Below are positions 36,801 through 46,267 of a DNA stretch of 64,000 bases, one piece after another. The translations under genes were made by a program, and so were the position numbers. Source of the stretch: Mesorhizobium sp. (GTDB lineage: Bacteria > Pseudomonadota > Alphaproteobacteria > Rhizobiales > Rhizobiaceae). The stretch covers positions 310,001 through 374,000 of the forward strand of contig JAHBYX010000003.1 of assembly GCA_019635735.1 (NCBI GenBank). The letters are read 5' to 3'. A model generated the notes under the pieces. The model saw nothing but the letters and a program-made list of their open reading frames with translations, did no database searches and had not been told where the DNA came from. How positions within the stretch are numbered: position 1 is the first letter of the stretch; each line of letters starts with the position of its first letter.

Positions 36801-38387
36801 TCAGCCTCCCATGCCGGAGCGCGGCAGCAGGATGTTCGAAAACCGCGCCCGCAACTGGTCGTCGAGCGCGCGCGGAACGTGGCTGGGGAACACCGTCGAC
36901 AGGATGCGCTTCTTCTCGGCGATCGCGCGCTGCAGGATGTCCGGCCGCCCCTTCTCGTTCCATTCCTTCGGGCTGAAACGGTCGGCGACCGCCGGATAGA
37001 AATACTCCGTCTGCATCAGCTTCAATGTCTGGCCGTGGCCGAGATAGTGGCCGGGTCCGTTCAGGCAGACGTCCGTGATGACGTCGACCGACAGCGCCGT
37101 GTCGCTGACGTCTATGCCGCGCACGCAGCGCAGGCACTGGCCCAGCATGTCGTTGTCGATGATCAGGCTTTCCAGGCAGAAGCCGAGCAGCGAAGCATGC
37201 ATGCCGGCGGATTCGTAGATCAGGTTGAGGCCGGAGAGGCCCGCCAGAACGTTGGTGATGCCTTTCTCGTAGCCTGACTGGATGTCAGGCAGTTTGGAAT
37301 CGGCCATGCCGGCGGCGGAACCGCCGGGAAGATTGTAGAATTGCGCCATCTGCGCACAGGCCGCGGTCAGCAGCGCCTGCTCGGCCGAGCCGCCCGACAT
37401 GGCGCCGGTGCGCAGGTCGGAAACGAAAGGCCAGGTGCCGAAGATACAGGGATGGCCGGGCTTGAGCGCATTGACGTAGACGAGGCCGACGAGAACCTCC
37501 GCGACGGCCTGGACCACCGCCCCGGCGATCGCGGCGGGAGCGGTCGCCCCTGCCTGTCCCGCCGAGAGCAACAGGATCGGTATGCCACCCTTCACGCAGG
37601 CTTCGAGGACGCCGCAGGCATCCTCGGCGAACTTCATCGGCGGGACGACGAAGCAGTTGGAGTTGGAGACGAAGGGCCGGGCGCGGAATTTATCTTCCCC
37701 GCCGGCGATCGCATAGAGCATCTCCAGCGCCGGACCGACATTGTCGGCGACCGTGAAGGACGTGCCGACATGCTTGGTCGTCCCTGTCACGCAGGCGTAG
37801 AGCGTGTTGAAATCCATGTCGAACGGATCGACGACGTCGCGCGGCACCATCGGCCGCTGGAAGAAATGGATGTTGTCCATCGTCTCGACGATGCGAGCGG
37901 CATCATAGATGTCCTGCAGCAGAGATTCGCGGTATTCGCGCTTTTCGACGTCCACCACGTGGACGGCCGCGCCCGCCGTGCCGAAATGCACGCGCTTTCC
38001 CTGCACGACCATGTCGTGACGCGGATCCTGGCCGTAAAGCGTGAAATTTCGCGCTGCGATGCGGATCGTGTGTTCGACGAGCGCACGCGGGCAGCGCAGC
38101 CGACCATCCGCGCCAAGCTCCGCACCCGCTTTCGTGCAGATCTCGATGCAGGACGGGATGGCGTTGGCGAAGCCGACGGTCTCCAGAAGCGTCAGGACGG
38201 CTTCGTGGATCCGTTCGAGATCGTTGGCGGCCAATGGCGTGTAGCGGCCGCCTTCCATGCCCGGCCGGATCGGCCGCACGTCTTCGGCCAGCGGCGCGGC
38301 CCGCATGGCTCGGCGGGCTTCGCGCCCTCCCGACCGGCGCATGCGGCCGGCATCGCCCGAATCCTGCTCCTGCAAGACAGCGCTCAT
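36801..38387 (-). CDS. MttB-family (non-pyrrolysine) methyltransferase
   Basis: A 528-residue protein of the trimethylamine methyltransferase (MttB) superfamily: TIM-barrel features LLETVGFANAIPSCIEIC, GTAGAAVHVVD, FVSNSNCFVVPPMKFAED, LLSAGQAGATAPAAIAGAVVQ and GHYLGHGQTLKLMQTEYFYP. No in-frame amber codon is read through, so it is the non-pyrrolysine type that demethylates quaternary amines such as glycine betaine. The ATG at 38387 follows GGGGAAAA. No corrinoid protein gene is adjacent. The MocR gene directly upstream on the same strand probably controls it. Confidence 0.88.
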   Translation of the reverse strand: MSAVLQEQDSGDAGRMRRSGGREARRAMRAAPLAEDVRPIRPGMEGGRYTPLAANDLERIHEAVLTLLETVGFANAIPSCIEICTKAGAELGADGRLRCPRALVEHTIRIAARNFTLYGQDPRHDMVVQGKRVHFGTAGAAVHVVDVEKREYRESLLQDIYDAARIVETMDNIHFFQRPMVPRDVVDPFDMDFNTLYACVTGTTKHVGTSFTVADNVGPALEMLYAIAGGEDKFRARPFVSNSNCFVVPPMKFAEDACGVLEACVKGGIPILLLSAGQAGATAPAAIAGAVVQAVAEVLVGLVYVNALKPGHPCIFGTWPFVSDLRTGAMSGGSAEQALLTAACAQMAQFYNLPGGSAAGMADSKLPDIQSGYEKGITNVLAGLSGLNLIYESAGMHASLLGFCLESLIIDNDMLGQCLRCVRGIDVSDTALSVDVITDVCLNGPGHYLGHGQTLKLMQTEYFYPAVADRFSPKEWNEKGRPDILQRAIAEKKRILSTVFPSHVPRALDDQLRARFSNILLPRSGMGG

Positions 38388-38527
38388 GGCATTTTCCCCG
38401 GTTTCCCGCGGCGCAGGCTTATCCTTGCCGTGCTGCCGCCCGTTCACATGAGCGCCAGTCTTGCGCCGCCCGGCGGAGGCCGGGAAGCCCCGAATTTAGA
38501 CCACAGAGCGGCGCAGATTGATCCAGA

Positions 38528-40021
38528 TCAGGCTGCGGCCGGGCGCCGACCGGCCGCCGTCGCGAGTTCGCGGATTCCTGGCTCGATGTGCTGGAGCGCA
38601 ATGGACGAGAATCCGAGACGCAGGAAATTCGTCGGGCGCGACGTACCATCGTAAAAGCGGTCGCCGGCCTCGATCAGGACGCTGCGCGTCGCTGCCATCT
38701 CGGCCAGCGCCGAAGCGTTGACGCCGGCTGGTCCTTCCAGCCAGAGCGACGTGCCTCCGGTCGCGGGCGACGACTTCCATTCAGGCAGGAAGGCCGACAC
38801 GGCCTGGACGAGCCGCTTGCGGCGCTCGCTGAAGGCGCCGGAGAGCTTGCGCACGAGAGCCTCGTGGTGGCCGAGCGACAGGAACAGCGCTACGGCGCGC
38901 TGATTGTTGGCCGGCGGGTGTCTCAGCATGAAACGGCGCAGCGCCCTGAGCTCCGCGATCAGGTCTGCCGAGGCGACGATGTAGCCGAGGCGCAGGCCGG
39001 GGGCGAGCGTCTTCGACATCGAGCCGACATAGACGACGCGGCCGGAGCGGTCGATGCTCTTCAGCGCCTGCTGCGGTGCCTCGTCGACGAGCTGGCTGTC
39101 GTAGCCGTCCTCGATGATGATCTGATTGTTGCGGGTCGCATCCGCGAGAAGCTGGGCGCGGCGTTCCTGGCTCAGCGACACCATGGTCGGGCAGTGGTGG
39201 CTGGGCGTGGTGAAGACGAAGCCGCAGTCGGCCGGGATCTGGCCGACCTTGATGCCATCCTTGTCGACCGGCACCGGCACGATCTCGGCCCCGGCCAGGC
39301 GGAAGACGCTGCGCGCGTCCGGATAGCCGGGATTCTCCATCGCCACGCGCGTGCCCTTCGACATCAGCAAAGTCGCAAGCATATAGAGCGCGTTCTGGGC
39401 GCCGAGCGTGATGATGATCTCGTCGGGATTGGCGAAGATGCCGCGCCGCGGCAGGAGCCGCGCCTGGATCTGCTCGATCAGCGCCGGATCGTCCTGGTCG
39501 ACCATGTCGGCCGCCCAGTTGCGGATCTCGAGCACCGCCAGCGCCATGCGGTTGCACTCGCGCCACTCCGCCGTCGGAAACAGTGCCGGATCGAACTGGC
39601 CGTAGACGAACGGATAGGACGTCTTGATCCAGTTGCCCTGCTTGCTCGGCCGCGGAAGCTCGCTCGGCGTGATCTTGCGGCGTGCCTTCCAGTCGACGCC
39701 GTCCTGATTGTCGGCATGCTTGTGCGGACCACGGGCCGGCATCGCCAACACTTCCGGGTTGACGAAATGCCCGCGCCGCTCGCGCGCGATCAGAAAGCCC
39801 TGGTCTACCAGCTGCTGGAACGCAAGGACCACGGTGCCGCGGGCGACGCCGAGTTTCTCGGCCAGGATGCGGCAGGACGGCAGCGGCATGGAGGCCGCGA
39901 TCTGCCTGTCGAGGATGGCCGCGACGATCGCCTGGCGGATCTGTGCCTGGAGCGTCTGGCCGGATTCGGCGGATATGGTGAACAGGCCGGACCAGATGGC
40001 GGCATCGTTTCGCGACGACAT
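38528..40021 (-). CDS. MocR-type GntR/aminotransferase transcriptional regulator
   Basis: A 497-residue fusion regulator. The N-terminal GntR winged HTH (about 20-90: LPSCRILAEKLGVARGTVVLAFQQLVDQGFL) is joined by a linker to a fold-type I aminotransferase domain with TLGAQNALYM, ENPGYPDA, EDGYDSQL and the PLP-lysine motif GSMSKTLAPGLRLGY. MocR proteins sense PLP-bound amino compounds. It is divergent from pgi and 140 bp upstream of the methyltransferase gene, its likely target. The 38388-38527 gap shows no other signal. Confidence 0.9.
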   Translation of the reverse strand: MSSRNDAAIWSGLFTISAESGQTLQAQIRQAIVAAILDRQIAASMPLPSCRILAEKLGVARGTVVLAFQQLVDQGFLIARERRGHFVNPEVLAMPARGPHKHADNQDGVDWKARRKITPSELPRPSKQGNWIKTSYPFVYGQFDPALFPTAEWRECNRMALAVLEIRNWAADMVDQDDPALIEQIQARLLPRRGIFANPDEIIITLGAQNALYMLATLLMSKGTRVAMENPGYPDARSVFRLAGAEIVPVPVDKDGIKVGQIPADCGFVFTTPSHHCPTMVSLSQERRAQLLADATRNNQIIIEDGYDSQLVDEAPQQALKSIDRSGRVVYVGSMSKTLAPGLRLGYIVASADLIAELRALRRFMLRHPPANNQRAVALFLSLGHHEALVRKLSGAFSERRKRLVQAVSAFLPEWKSSPATGGTSLWLEGPAGVNASALAEMAATRSVLIEAGDRFYDGTSRPTNFLRLGFSSIALQHIEPGIRELATAAGRRPAAA

Positions 40022-40072
40022 GACTGACTTCCTCTTTGCGGCAAGCCTACTCTGGAACTAACATGTCAGCAA

Positions 40073-40130
40073 GGCTGGCACAATCACTTAAGCCACGTTC
40101 TTGTCAGCTATTGTGACAATTGGGCCAGCC
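40073..40130. promoter_or_regulatory. Nested inverted repeats between MocR and pgi
   Basis: An outer pair GGCTGGCACAAT (40073-40084) / ATTGGGCCAGCC (40119-40130) matches 11 of 12 when folded. An inner pair TTGTCA-N7-TGACAA lies at 40101-40119. It sits in the divergent promoter, 52 bp upstream of the MocR start, and is a candidate MocR operator. Confidence 0.45.
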
Positions 40131-40197
40131 TGAGACGTAGAATAACACCCCGCGGCAAGGTAGCTTGCGCGGAAAGACCGCCAGACCGGGGGGCACG

Positions 40198-41841
40198 TTG
40201 ACCAAAGCGGCACTGAACGAATCGATCGAAGCGCTTCGCCGCCATCGCGCCGAAGGCGGGCCCAAGGACATGCGAGAGGCCTTTCGCGCCAACCCCGGCC
40301 GCTTCGGGGCGTATTCGCTCACCCTCGACGACCTTCTTCTCGACTGGTCGAAATGCGCGGTCGACGTGCGAACCATGGCCTTGCTGGAACAGGCCGCCGC
40401 CGCGGCCGACCTCGAGGGAAAGCGCGCGGCGATGTTCGCCGGCGAACCGATCAATCTCACCGAAGGGCGCGCGGTGCTCCACGTGGCGCTGCGCGGCGCT
40501 GCGGCCGGAGTAGCCGACGGGCGCTCGAACGTGGCCGGTGATGTCAACGCCGTCCTCGACGCCGTTTGTGCTTTCGCCGACAGCATCCGCTCGGGCCTCA
40601 CGAAGGGCGCGACCGGCAAGAAGATCACCGATGTGGTCAATATCGGCATCGGCGGCTCGGACCTCGGCCCGCAGATGGCGGTTCTGGCGCTGGCGCCCTT
40701 CCACGACGGACCGCGCGTGCACTTCGTCTCGAATGTCGACGGTGCGCACATCTCCGACGTGCTCAAGCCGCTCGATCCGGAGACGACCTTCTTCATCGTC
40801 GCTTCCAAGACCTTCACGACCATCGAGACGATGACCAATGCCGTGACGGCCAAGGCCTGGGTGCAGTCCGCGGTCGGCGCGGACCTCGCCTCGCTTCACT
40901 TCGCCGCCGTCTCGACGGCGGTCGACAAGGCCGCCGCCTTCGGCATCCCGCAGGAGCGTGTGTTCGGCTTCTGGGACTGGGTCGGCGGGCGCTATTCGTT
41001 GTGGTCGGCGATCGGCCTGCCGATCGTGATCGCCATTGGTCCGGAGAACTTTCGTCGCTTGCTTGCCGGCGCGCATGCGATGGATGAGCATTTCCGCACC
41101 GCGCCGATCTCCGAGAACCTTCCTGCCATCCTCGGCCTCGTCGGCTGGTGGCACCGGGTCATCTGCGGTTATCCGGCCCGCGCTGTCATCCCCTACAACC
41201 AGCGGCTATCGCGGCTGCCAGCCTATTTGCAGCAGCTCGACATGGAATCGAACGGCAAAGGCGTCGCGATCGGTGGCAAGCCCGTGACGACTCCGACGGG
41301 GCCGCTCGTCTTCGGCGAGCCCGGTACCAACGGACAGCACGCGTTCTTTCAGCTGCTGCACCAGGGCACCGACGTCATCCCGGTCGAGTTCATCGTCGCC
41401 GCGGAAGGATCCGAGCCGGAACTTTCGCATCACCACGCCCTGCTCGTCGCCAACTGCCTCGCCCAGTCCGAGGCGCTGATGCGCGGACGGACGCTGGACG
41501 AAGCACGCGAGCAGCTTCTCAAGGCGGGAATGGACAAGGCAAAGGCGGAGACGATTGCGCCGCACCGGGTGTTTTCGGGCAATCGGCCGTCGATGACCAT
41601 CGTCTACCACAAGCTCGATCCGTTTGCGCTCGGCCGCCTCGTCGCTCTCTACGAGCATCGCGTGTTCGTGGAGGCCGTCCTGTTCGGCATCAACGCTTTC
41701 GACCAGTGGGGCGTTGAACTCGGCAAGGAACTCGCCACCGGACTGCTGCCGGTCGTCGAGGGCAAGGTGTCGGCTGCGGGGCGCGACTCGTCGACGGCAG
41801 GCCTCATCGCGCACATCCATGCCTTGACGTCGGAGGAATAG
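40198..41841 (+). CDS. pgi: Glucose-6-phosphate isomerase
   Basis: This enzyme interconverts glucose-6-phosphate and fructose-6-phosphate. The 547-residue protein carries both family signatures: [19 protein letters not shown] and [18 protein letters not shown]. It also has [14 protein letters not shown] and [20 protein letters not shown] with the catalytic Glu/His/Lys set. The TTG at 40198 preceded by GGGGGG is the best start; a longer frame opens at 40165. The HAD phosphatase gene follows after 3 bp. Confidence 0.94.
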   Translation: MTKAALNESIEALRRHRAEGGPKDMREAFRANPGRFGAYSLTLDDLLLDWSKCAVDVRTMALLEQAAAAADLEGKRAAMFAGEPINLTEGRAVLHVALRGAAAGVADGRSNVAGDVNAVLDAVCAFADSIRSGLTKGATGKKITDVVNIGIGGSDLGPQMAVLALAPFHDGPRVHFVSNVDGAHISDVLKPLDPETTFFIVASKTFTTIETMTNAVTAKAWVQSAVGADLASLHFAAVSTAVDKAAAFGIPQERVFGFWDWVGGRYSLWSAIGLPIVIAIGPENFRRLLAGAHAMDEHFRTAPISENLPAILGLVGWWHRVICGYPARAVIPYNQRLSRLPAYLQQLDMESNGKGVAIGGKPVTTPTGPLVFGEPGTNGQHAFFQLLHQGTDVIPVEFIVAAEGSEPELSHHHALLVANCLAQSEALMRGRTLDEAREQLLKAGMDKAKAETIAPHRVFSGNRPSMTIVYHKLDPFALGRLVALYEHRVFVEAVLFGINAFDQWGVELGKELATGLLPVVEGKVSAAGRDSSTAGLIAHIHALTSEE

Positions 41842-41844
41842 ACC

Positions 41845-42561
41845 GTGGCGCGCATCCGGGGGATCCTCTTCGACAAGGACGGGACGCTGGTCGATTTCGA
41901 CCGCACATGGTTCTCGATCGGCGACATGCTGGCTCTGGAGGCGGCGGGCGGCGACCGTCTCAAGGCGGACCGGCTGATGGCGCAGGCAGGCTACGACTTC
42001 AGATCGAAGCATTTCGTCGCCGATTCCGTCTTCGCGGCGGGCACCAATGCCGACGTCGTTGCGCTCTGGTATCCCGACACCGAGCCGACGCTGCGCCAGG
42101 AGATCGTCACGCGTTTCAACGGCATCACGGCGGTCAACGGTGCGGCCAAGGCCGTGGCTGTTGCCGGTGTCCGCGACGCGCTCGCCACGCTGCACCAGGG
42201 CGGCTACCGGATGGGGGTCGCCACCAACGATTCGACGGCGGGCGCGCAGCAGACGATCCTGATGCTCGGCATCGCCAGCATGTTCGACGCCGCCTACGGC
42301 TACGATGCGGTGGCGAGGCCCAAGCCCGCGCCCGACACGGTGCTGGCCTTCTGCGACCTCACCGGCCTGTCGCCTTCGGAGGTCGCGATCATCGGCGACA
42401 ACGGGCACGACATCGAGATGGCGCACAATGCCGGCTGCGGGCTTTCGATCGGGGTGCTGTCGGGCACCGGAACGCGGGACACGTTCGAGAGGGCGCGGGC
42501 GGATGCCATCCTCGGCTCGGTTGCCGACCTGCCGGCCTTCCTCGCCTCGGACCCGAACTGA
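41845..42561 (+). CDS. HAD-superfamily phosphatase (phosphoglycolate phosphatase-like)
   Basis: A 238-residue HAD hydrolase with motif I FDKDGTLVDFD (nucleophile Asp9), motif II TNDS, motif III Lys in RPKPAPDTV and motif IV IIGDNGHDIEMA. A helical cap lies after motif I. The substrate is not readable; phosphoglycolate or another small sugar phosphate is likely. It begins with GTG 3 bp after pgi, so both share a transcript, and ends 3 bp from the convergent hydrolase gene. Confidence 0.87.
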   Translation: MARIRGILFDKDGTLVDFDRTWFSIGDMLALEAAGGDRLKADRLMAQAGYDFRSKHFVADSVFAAGTNADVVALWYPDTEPTLRQEIVTRFNGITAVNGAAKAVAVAGVRDALATLHQGGYRMGVATNDSTAGAQQTILMLGIASMFDAAYGYDAVARPKPAPDTVLAFCDLTGLSPSEVAIIGDNGHDIEMAHNAGCGLSIGVLSGTGTRDTFERARADAILGSVADLPAFLASDPN

Positions 42562-42564
42562 GGC

Positions 42565-43533
42565 CTATTCCAGCGTCCGGACAAACGCGGCGATTTCCGC
42601 GGAGAGTTCTTCGTCGTGGCCGACCCAGACATGGCCGCCCTGCGGATAGATGACCAGGCGCGCGCCTGCGACCTCGCGTGCGATATAGCGGGCCGCGTCC
42701 GCCGTGCCGAAACGGTCGTCCTCGACGGAAATGGCGAGCGTCGGGACCGTGATGCGGCGAAGCTCCGACGGGGCCGGATCGGACGCGAGACGCGCATCGT
42801 TCATCAGGCCGCGGCTGCGCCGGCTGAGCGGCTGGATGATCGACAATATCTCGTGAACGCGCGCCTTCTCGTCGGCCGAAGCCGCCGCGACGAGCGCGGG
42901 GTCGGTCGCCAGCATCGTTCCGATCATCGTGTCGGGCGAAAGGTTGAGCGCGGCCCAGAACAGCGAGTCCCAGTCCAGCATCGCCCGCATCAGGCGCTCC
43001 TGCCACGGGCTCATCGGCCACAGACTGGGGCGCTCGGGAGCATAGGTGGCCGGCACAAGGGCAATCAGCCCGCTGCATCGGTCGGGGTGGCGGATCGCGA
43101 ACTCGATCGCCGACAGCGCGCCGGCCGAGCCGCCGACGATCGGAATCCTGTCGATACCGAGATGATCGAGCAGTTCGACGAAAACGTCGGCCTGCCGCGC
43201 GGAACTCGGATCGTCGGGATAGTCACTGCGCAGATAGCCGAAGCGCGAGGGCGCGATGATGCGGAAACCGCCGGCGCTGAGACGCCGGGCGAAAGCCAGT
43301 CCCTGGTCGAAGCCGCCGCCCGTGCCGTGGATCATGAGGAGCGGCGTCCCGGTGCCTTCCTCGGCCCATTCCATCGTGCCGTAGCTGGCCTCGAATGAGG
43401 AACTGCCGGCGGAAACCCGATCCTCCGCGGCGGCGATCGACCTCCGGAACGACACTGTGGCCCAGCCGCCACCCGCCAGGACGCCCGCAGCGACCGCCCC
43501 CAGGATGAATGTGCGACGGGACGGCATGGACAT
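42565..43533 (-). CDS. Exported alpha/beta hydrolase
   Basis: A 322-residue alpha/beta hydrolase with a Tat-like N-terminus (SRRTFILGAVAAGVLAGGG). It has the oxyanion loop HGTGGGFDQG, the nucleophile elbow GGSAGALS, a likely acid Asp in SVEDDRFGTAD and a catalytic His in PQGGHVWVGH. The substrate is unknown. Its ATG overlaps the TGA of the small 61-codon gene upstream by one base. Confidence 0.85.
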   Translation of the reverse strand: MSMPSRRTFILGAVAAGVLAGGGWATVSFRRSIAAAEDRVSAGSSSFEASYGTMEWAEEGTGTPLLMIHGTGGGFDQGLAFARRLSAGGFRIIAPSRFGYLRSDYPDDPSSARQADVFVELLDHLGIDRIPIVGGSAGALSAIEFAIRHPDRCSGLIALVPATYAPERPSLWPMSPWQERLMRAMLDWDSLFWAALNLSPDTMIGTMLATDPALVAAASADEKARVHEILSIIQPLSRRSRGLMNDARLASDPAPSELRRITVPTLAISVEDDRFGTADAARYIAREVAGARLVIYPQGGHVWVGHDEELSAEIAAFVRTLE

Positions 43534-43718
43534 CAGTCTTCCCTGCCGGGAGCCCGGCGCGGAAGCATGCCGCGCTTCTCGAGCTCACGCTTGATGTGCT
43601 CAGGCGATTCCCGGCAGTTGCAATTCTCCGCATGGTCGCGGTGCCATTCGAGACGTTCCTCGAACGTCGCGTTGCGCGGCAGGCGGTGCGCCTCGTGCCA
43701 CTCCTTGTTGATCTTCAT
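43533..43718 (-). CDS. Small conserved hypothetical protein (61 aa)
   Basis: A charged 61-residue protein, MKINKEWHEAHRLPRNAT..., containing HAENCNCRESP with two closely spaced Cys and several His, suggestive of metal binding. Very similar short proteins occur in other rhizobia as I recall them. It is translationally coupled to the downstream hydrolase. No function is known. Confidence 0.7.
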   Translation of the reverse strand: MKINKEWHEAHRLPRNATFEERLEWHRDHAENCNCRESPEHIKRELEKRGMLPRRAPGRED

Positions 43719-43814
43719 GTCGCGTCATCCCGTCATGGTGGGACCATGACGGGATATCGGGCGAGGTGCCTTGACCCAGCGCAAGCCGGAGGCGTTGCGC
43801 CGGGAGAGGAGTTA

Positions 43815-45983
43815 TCAGCCCCTCAATTCGCGGCGCAGGATCTTGCCGACATTGGTCTTCGGCAGATCGGTGCGGAACTCGACATATTTCGGCACCTTGT
43901 AGCCCGTCAGGTTCTCGCGGAGATATTTCTGCAGGGCTTCCGCCGTCAGCGCCGGATCCTTCTTGACCACGAAGAGCTTCGGCGTCTCGCCCGACTTCTC
44001 GTCGGGCACGCCGATCGCGGCGCATTCCAGCACGCCCGGGTGGGTGGCCGCCACGTCCTCGATCTCGTTCGGATAGACGTTGAAGCCGGAGACGAGGATC
44101 ATGTCCTTCTTGCGGTCGACGATCTTGATGTAGCCGCGCGTGTCCATGAAGCCCATGTCGCCCGACTTGAAGAAGCCGTCCGGCGTCATCACCTTGGCCG
44201 TCTCGTCGGGACGGTTCCAATAGCCTGCCATCACCTGCGGGCCCCTGATGCAGATCTCGCCGACGTCGCCGAGCGGCAGGTCATGGCCTTCGTCGTCGCG
44301 GATCGTGATCTCGGTCGAGGGAATCGGGATGCCGATGGTGCCGGAGAATTCCTCCGCGTCGAACCGGTTGGCGGTCGCCACCGGCGAGGTCTCCGAGAGT
44401 CCGTAACCTTCCGAGATGACGCAGCCGGTGAGCTTCTGCCAGCGTTCGGACACGGCCTTCTGCGCGGCCATGCCGCCTGCGAAGGTGAGCAGCAGCGGCT
44501 TGAAGTCGAGCTTCTGGAAATCCGGATTGTTGAGGAGCGCGTTGAACAGCGTGTTGAGGCCGGGGAAGATGTTGACCGGGTATTTCTGCAGCTCCTTGAC
44601 GAAGGACGGGATATCGCGCGGATTGGGGATCAGAATGTTCTGCGCGCCCTGCTGCATGCCCATCAGCGCGTTCACCGTCAGCGCGTAGATGTGGTAAAGC
44701 GGCAGCGCGCAGACATAGACCAGCCGGTCCGGCTCCGGCCGCTTGATGTAGGCCGTTTTCACCCAGACGTCGTTCTGGGCGACGTTGGCGAGCACGTTGC
44801 GATGGAGCAGCGTCGCGCCCTTCGAGACGCCCGTCGTGCCGCCGGTATATTGCAGGAAGGCGACATCGTCCGGCGCCACCTTCGCCGGCTTGAAGGTGGC
44901 GCGGCTGCCCGCCTTCAGCGCGTCGTTGAACTTGATATGGCCTGGCAACGACCAGGCCGGCACGAGCTTCTTCACCCGGCGCACGACAAGATTGACGATA
45001 TGCCCCTTGAGGCCGAGCAGGTCGCCCATCGCCGCCACGACGACATGCTTGACACCTGTCTTGGCCACGATCGCCTGCAGCGTGTGAGCGAAGTTCTCCA
45101 GGATGACGATCGCCTCGGCGCCGGAATCCTTGAGCTGGTGCTCCAGTTCACGCGGCGTATAGAGCGGATTGACGTTGACGACCGTGTATCCGGCACGCAG
45201 CACCGCCATCATCACGATCGGGTATTGCAGCACATTGGGCATCATGATCGCGACGCGGGCGCCCTTCTGCAGTCCCTTGGATTGGAGGAAGGCCGCGAAG
45301 GACTGCGCCATCTCGCCGACCTGCGCATAGGTCAGCGTCTTGTCCATGCAGGTGAAAGCCGAGCGGGTGGAGAATTTCTTGACGCTGTCCGCCAGCAGGT
45401 CGCCGATCGACTGGTAGGCCAGAGGGCCGATCTCGGCCGGAATGATGTCGGGATAGCTCGCGAGCCAGGGCTTCGATGCGGAGGTGGGCTTGCCGGCCGG
45501 TTTCGCCTTGGCGGCGGGTTTCGCTGCACCAGGGGCGGCGGGAGCAGGCTCTGCGGCGGGCTTGGATGGCGCCGACTTCGCGGCGGACGGCGCCTTCGCG
45601 ACCTTGGCGGCCGACGATCCGGCAGGTTTCGCAGCGGGCGCAGCCTTTGCAGCCGGTTTGGCAGCCGCGGGTTTCGCGGCAGCGGCGGTCTTCACGGCCG
45701 CCGGCTTTGCTGCCGCGGGCTTCGCGGCAGGCTTTGCTGCCGCGGGCTTCGCGGCGGCCGGAGCCTTCGCTGGCTTGGCCGGAGCAGCGGACTTCGCAGC
45801 GGCAGGCGCCTTGACGGCAGCGGGCTTGGCAGCGCTCTTCGCCGGCGCCGCGGCAACTTTCCCCGCCGGCTTCTTCATGTCGGACGGCTTGGTACGGGCC
45901 GCCAGCCCGCTTACGGGCGTGTCGGACTTCGCCGCATTGCCTGTCGATTTCCCCGCCGGCTTCCTGCCTGCTGCCTTTGCCAT
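43815..45983 (-). CDS. fadD: Long-chain fatty acyl-CoA ligase with Ala/Lys/Pro-rich N-terminus
   Basis: This enzyme activates fatty acids to acyl-CoA. From the ATG at 45983 (GAGGAGGG upstream) it is 722 residues; a GTG at 46049 is in frame without a ribosome-binding site. Residues 1-170 are low-complexity repeats of AAKPA/AAKPAA, like histone H1 or AlgP-type tails. The canonical ligase begins near KPWLASYPDIIPAEI and has the AMP-binding motif YTGGTTGVSKGATLLH, SEGYGLSETSPVA, ICIRGPQVMAGYW, FFKSGDMGFMD and NVGKILRRELRG with the catalytic Lys. The extension is absent from ordinary FadD. Confidence 0.92.
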   Translation of the reverse strand: MAKAAGRKPAGKSTGNAAKSDTPVSGLAARTKPSDMKKPAGKVAAAPAKSAAKPAAVKAPAAAKSAAPAKPAKAPAAAKPAAAKPAAKPAAAKPAAVKTAAAAKPAAAKPAAKAAPAAKPAGSSAAKVAKAPSAAKSAPSKPAAEPAPAAPGAAKPAAKAKPAGKPTSASKPWLASYPDIIPAEIGPLAYQSIGDLLADSVKKFSTRSAFTCMDKTLTYAQVGEMAQSFAAFLQSKGLQKGARVAIMMPNVLQYPIVMMAVLRAGYTVVNVNPLYTPRELEHQLKDSGAEAIVILENFAHTLQAIVAKTGVKHVVVAAMGDLLGLKGHIVNLVVRRVKKLVPAWSLPGHIKFNDALKAGSRATFKPAKVAPDDVAFLQYTGGTTGVSKGATLLHRNVLANVAQNDVWVKTAYIKRPEPDRLVYVCALPLYHIYALTVNALMGMQQGAQNILIPNPRDIPSFVKELQKYPVNIFPGLNTLFNALLNNPDFQKLDFKPLLLTFAGGMAAQKAVSERWQKLTGCVISEGYGLSETSPVATANRFDAEEFSGTIGIPIPSTEITIRDDEGHDLPLGDVGEICIRGPQVMAGYWNRPDETAKVMTPDGFFKSGDMGFMDTRGYIKIVDRKKDMILVSGFNVYPNEIEDVAATHPGVLECAAIGVPDEKSGETPKLFVVKKDPALTAEALQKYLRENLTGYKVPKYVEFRTDLPKTNVGKILRRELRG

Positions 45984-46267
45984 TGCCTCGTCCCTCCTCG
46001 TCGCCGCGCGCTTGGGCGGCGAACTTTTCTTGTCATTCGTTTCGGACACCGCGCCGACCCGCGCGCCCTGCCCTCGCAGACGTATCTAGGTTGAGATCGC
46101 CGGTACGCGCAAGTGTCGCGAAATTCGTTGTCGGACGGTCTGCCAGACAACTCTCAAACATTCCCCTACGCTATCGGAAGGGGAGTTCCAATGGCCCGAA
46201 TTCGATGCTTATATGGCGTTTCGCGAGCCTGTTAGAGGGGCTTGGACGATAAAAAGGGAGCGCATTG

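Noticed and set aside
45473..45983. Tandem DNA repeat or CRISPR-like array
   Set aside because: The periodicity is codon-level AAKPA repeats inside an intact fadD reading frame with a strong ribosome-binding site.
46049..46051. GTG as the fadD start
   Set aside because: No ribosome-binding site; the ATG at 45983 follows GAGGAGGG at good spacing.
43509..46094. 861-codon plus-strand frame opposite fadD
   Set aside because: Antisense to fadD; its Gly/Arg-rich end is the complement of the Ala/Lys/Pro repeats.
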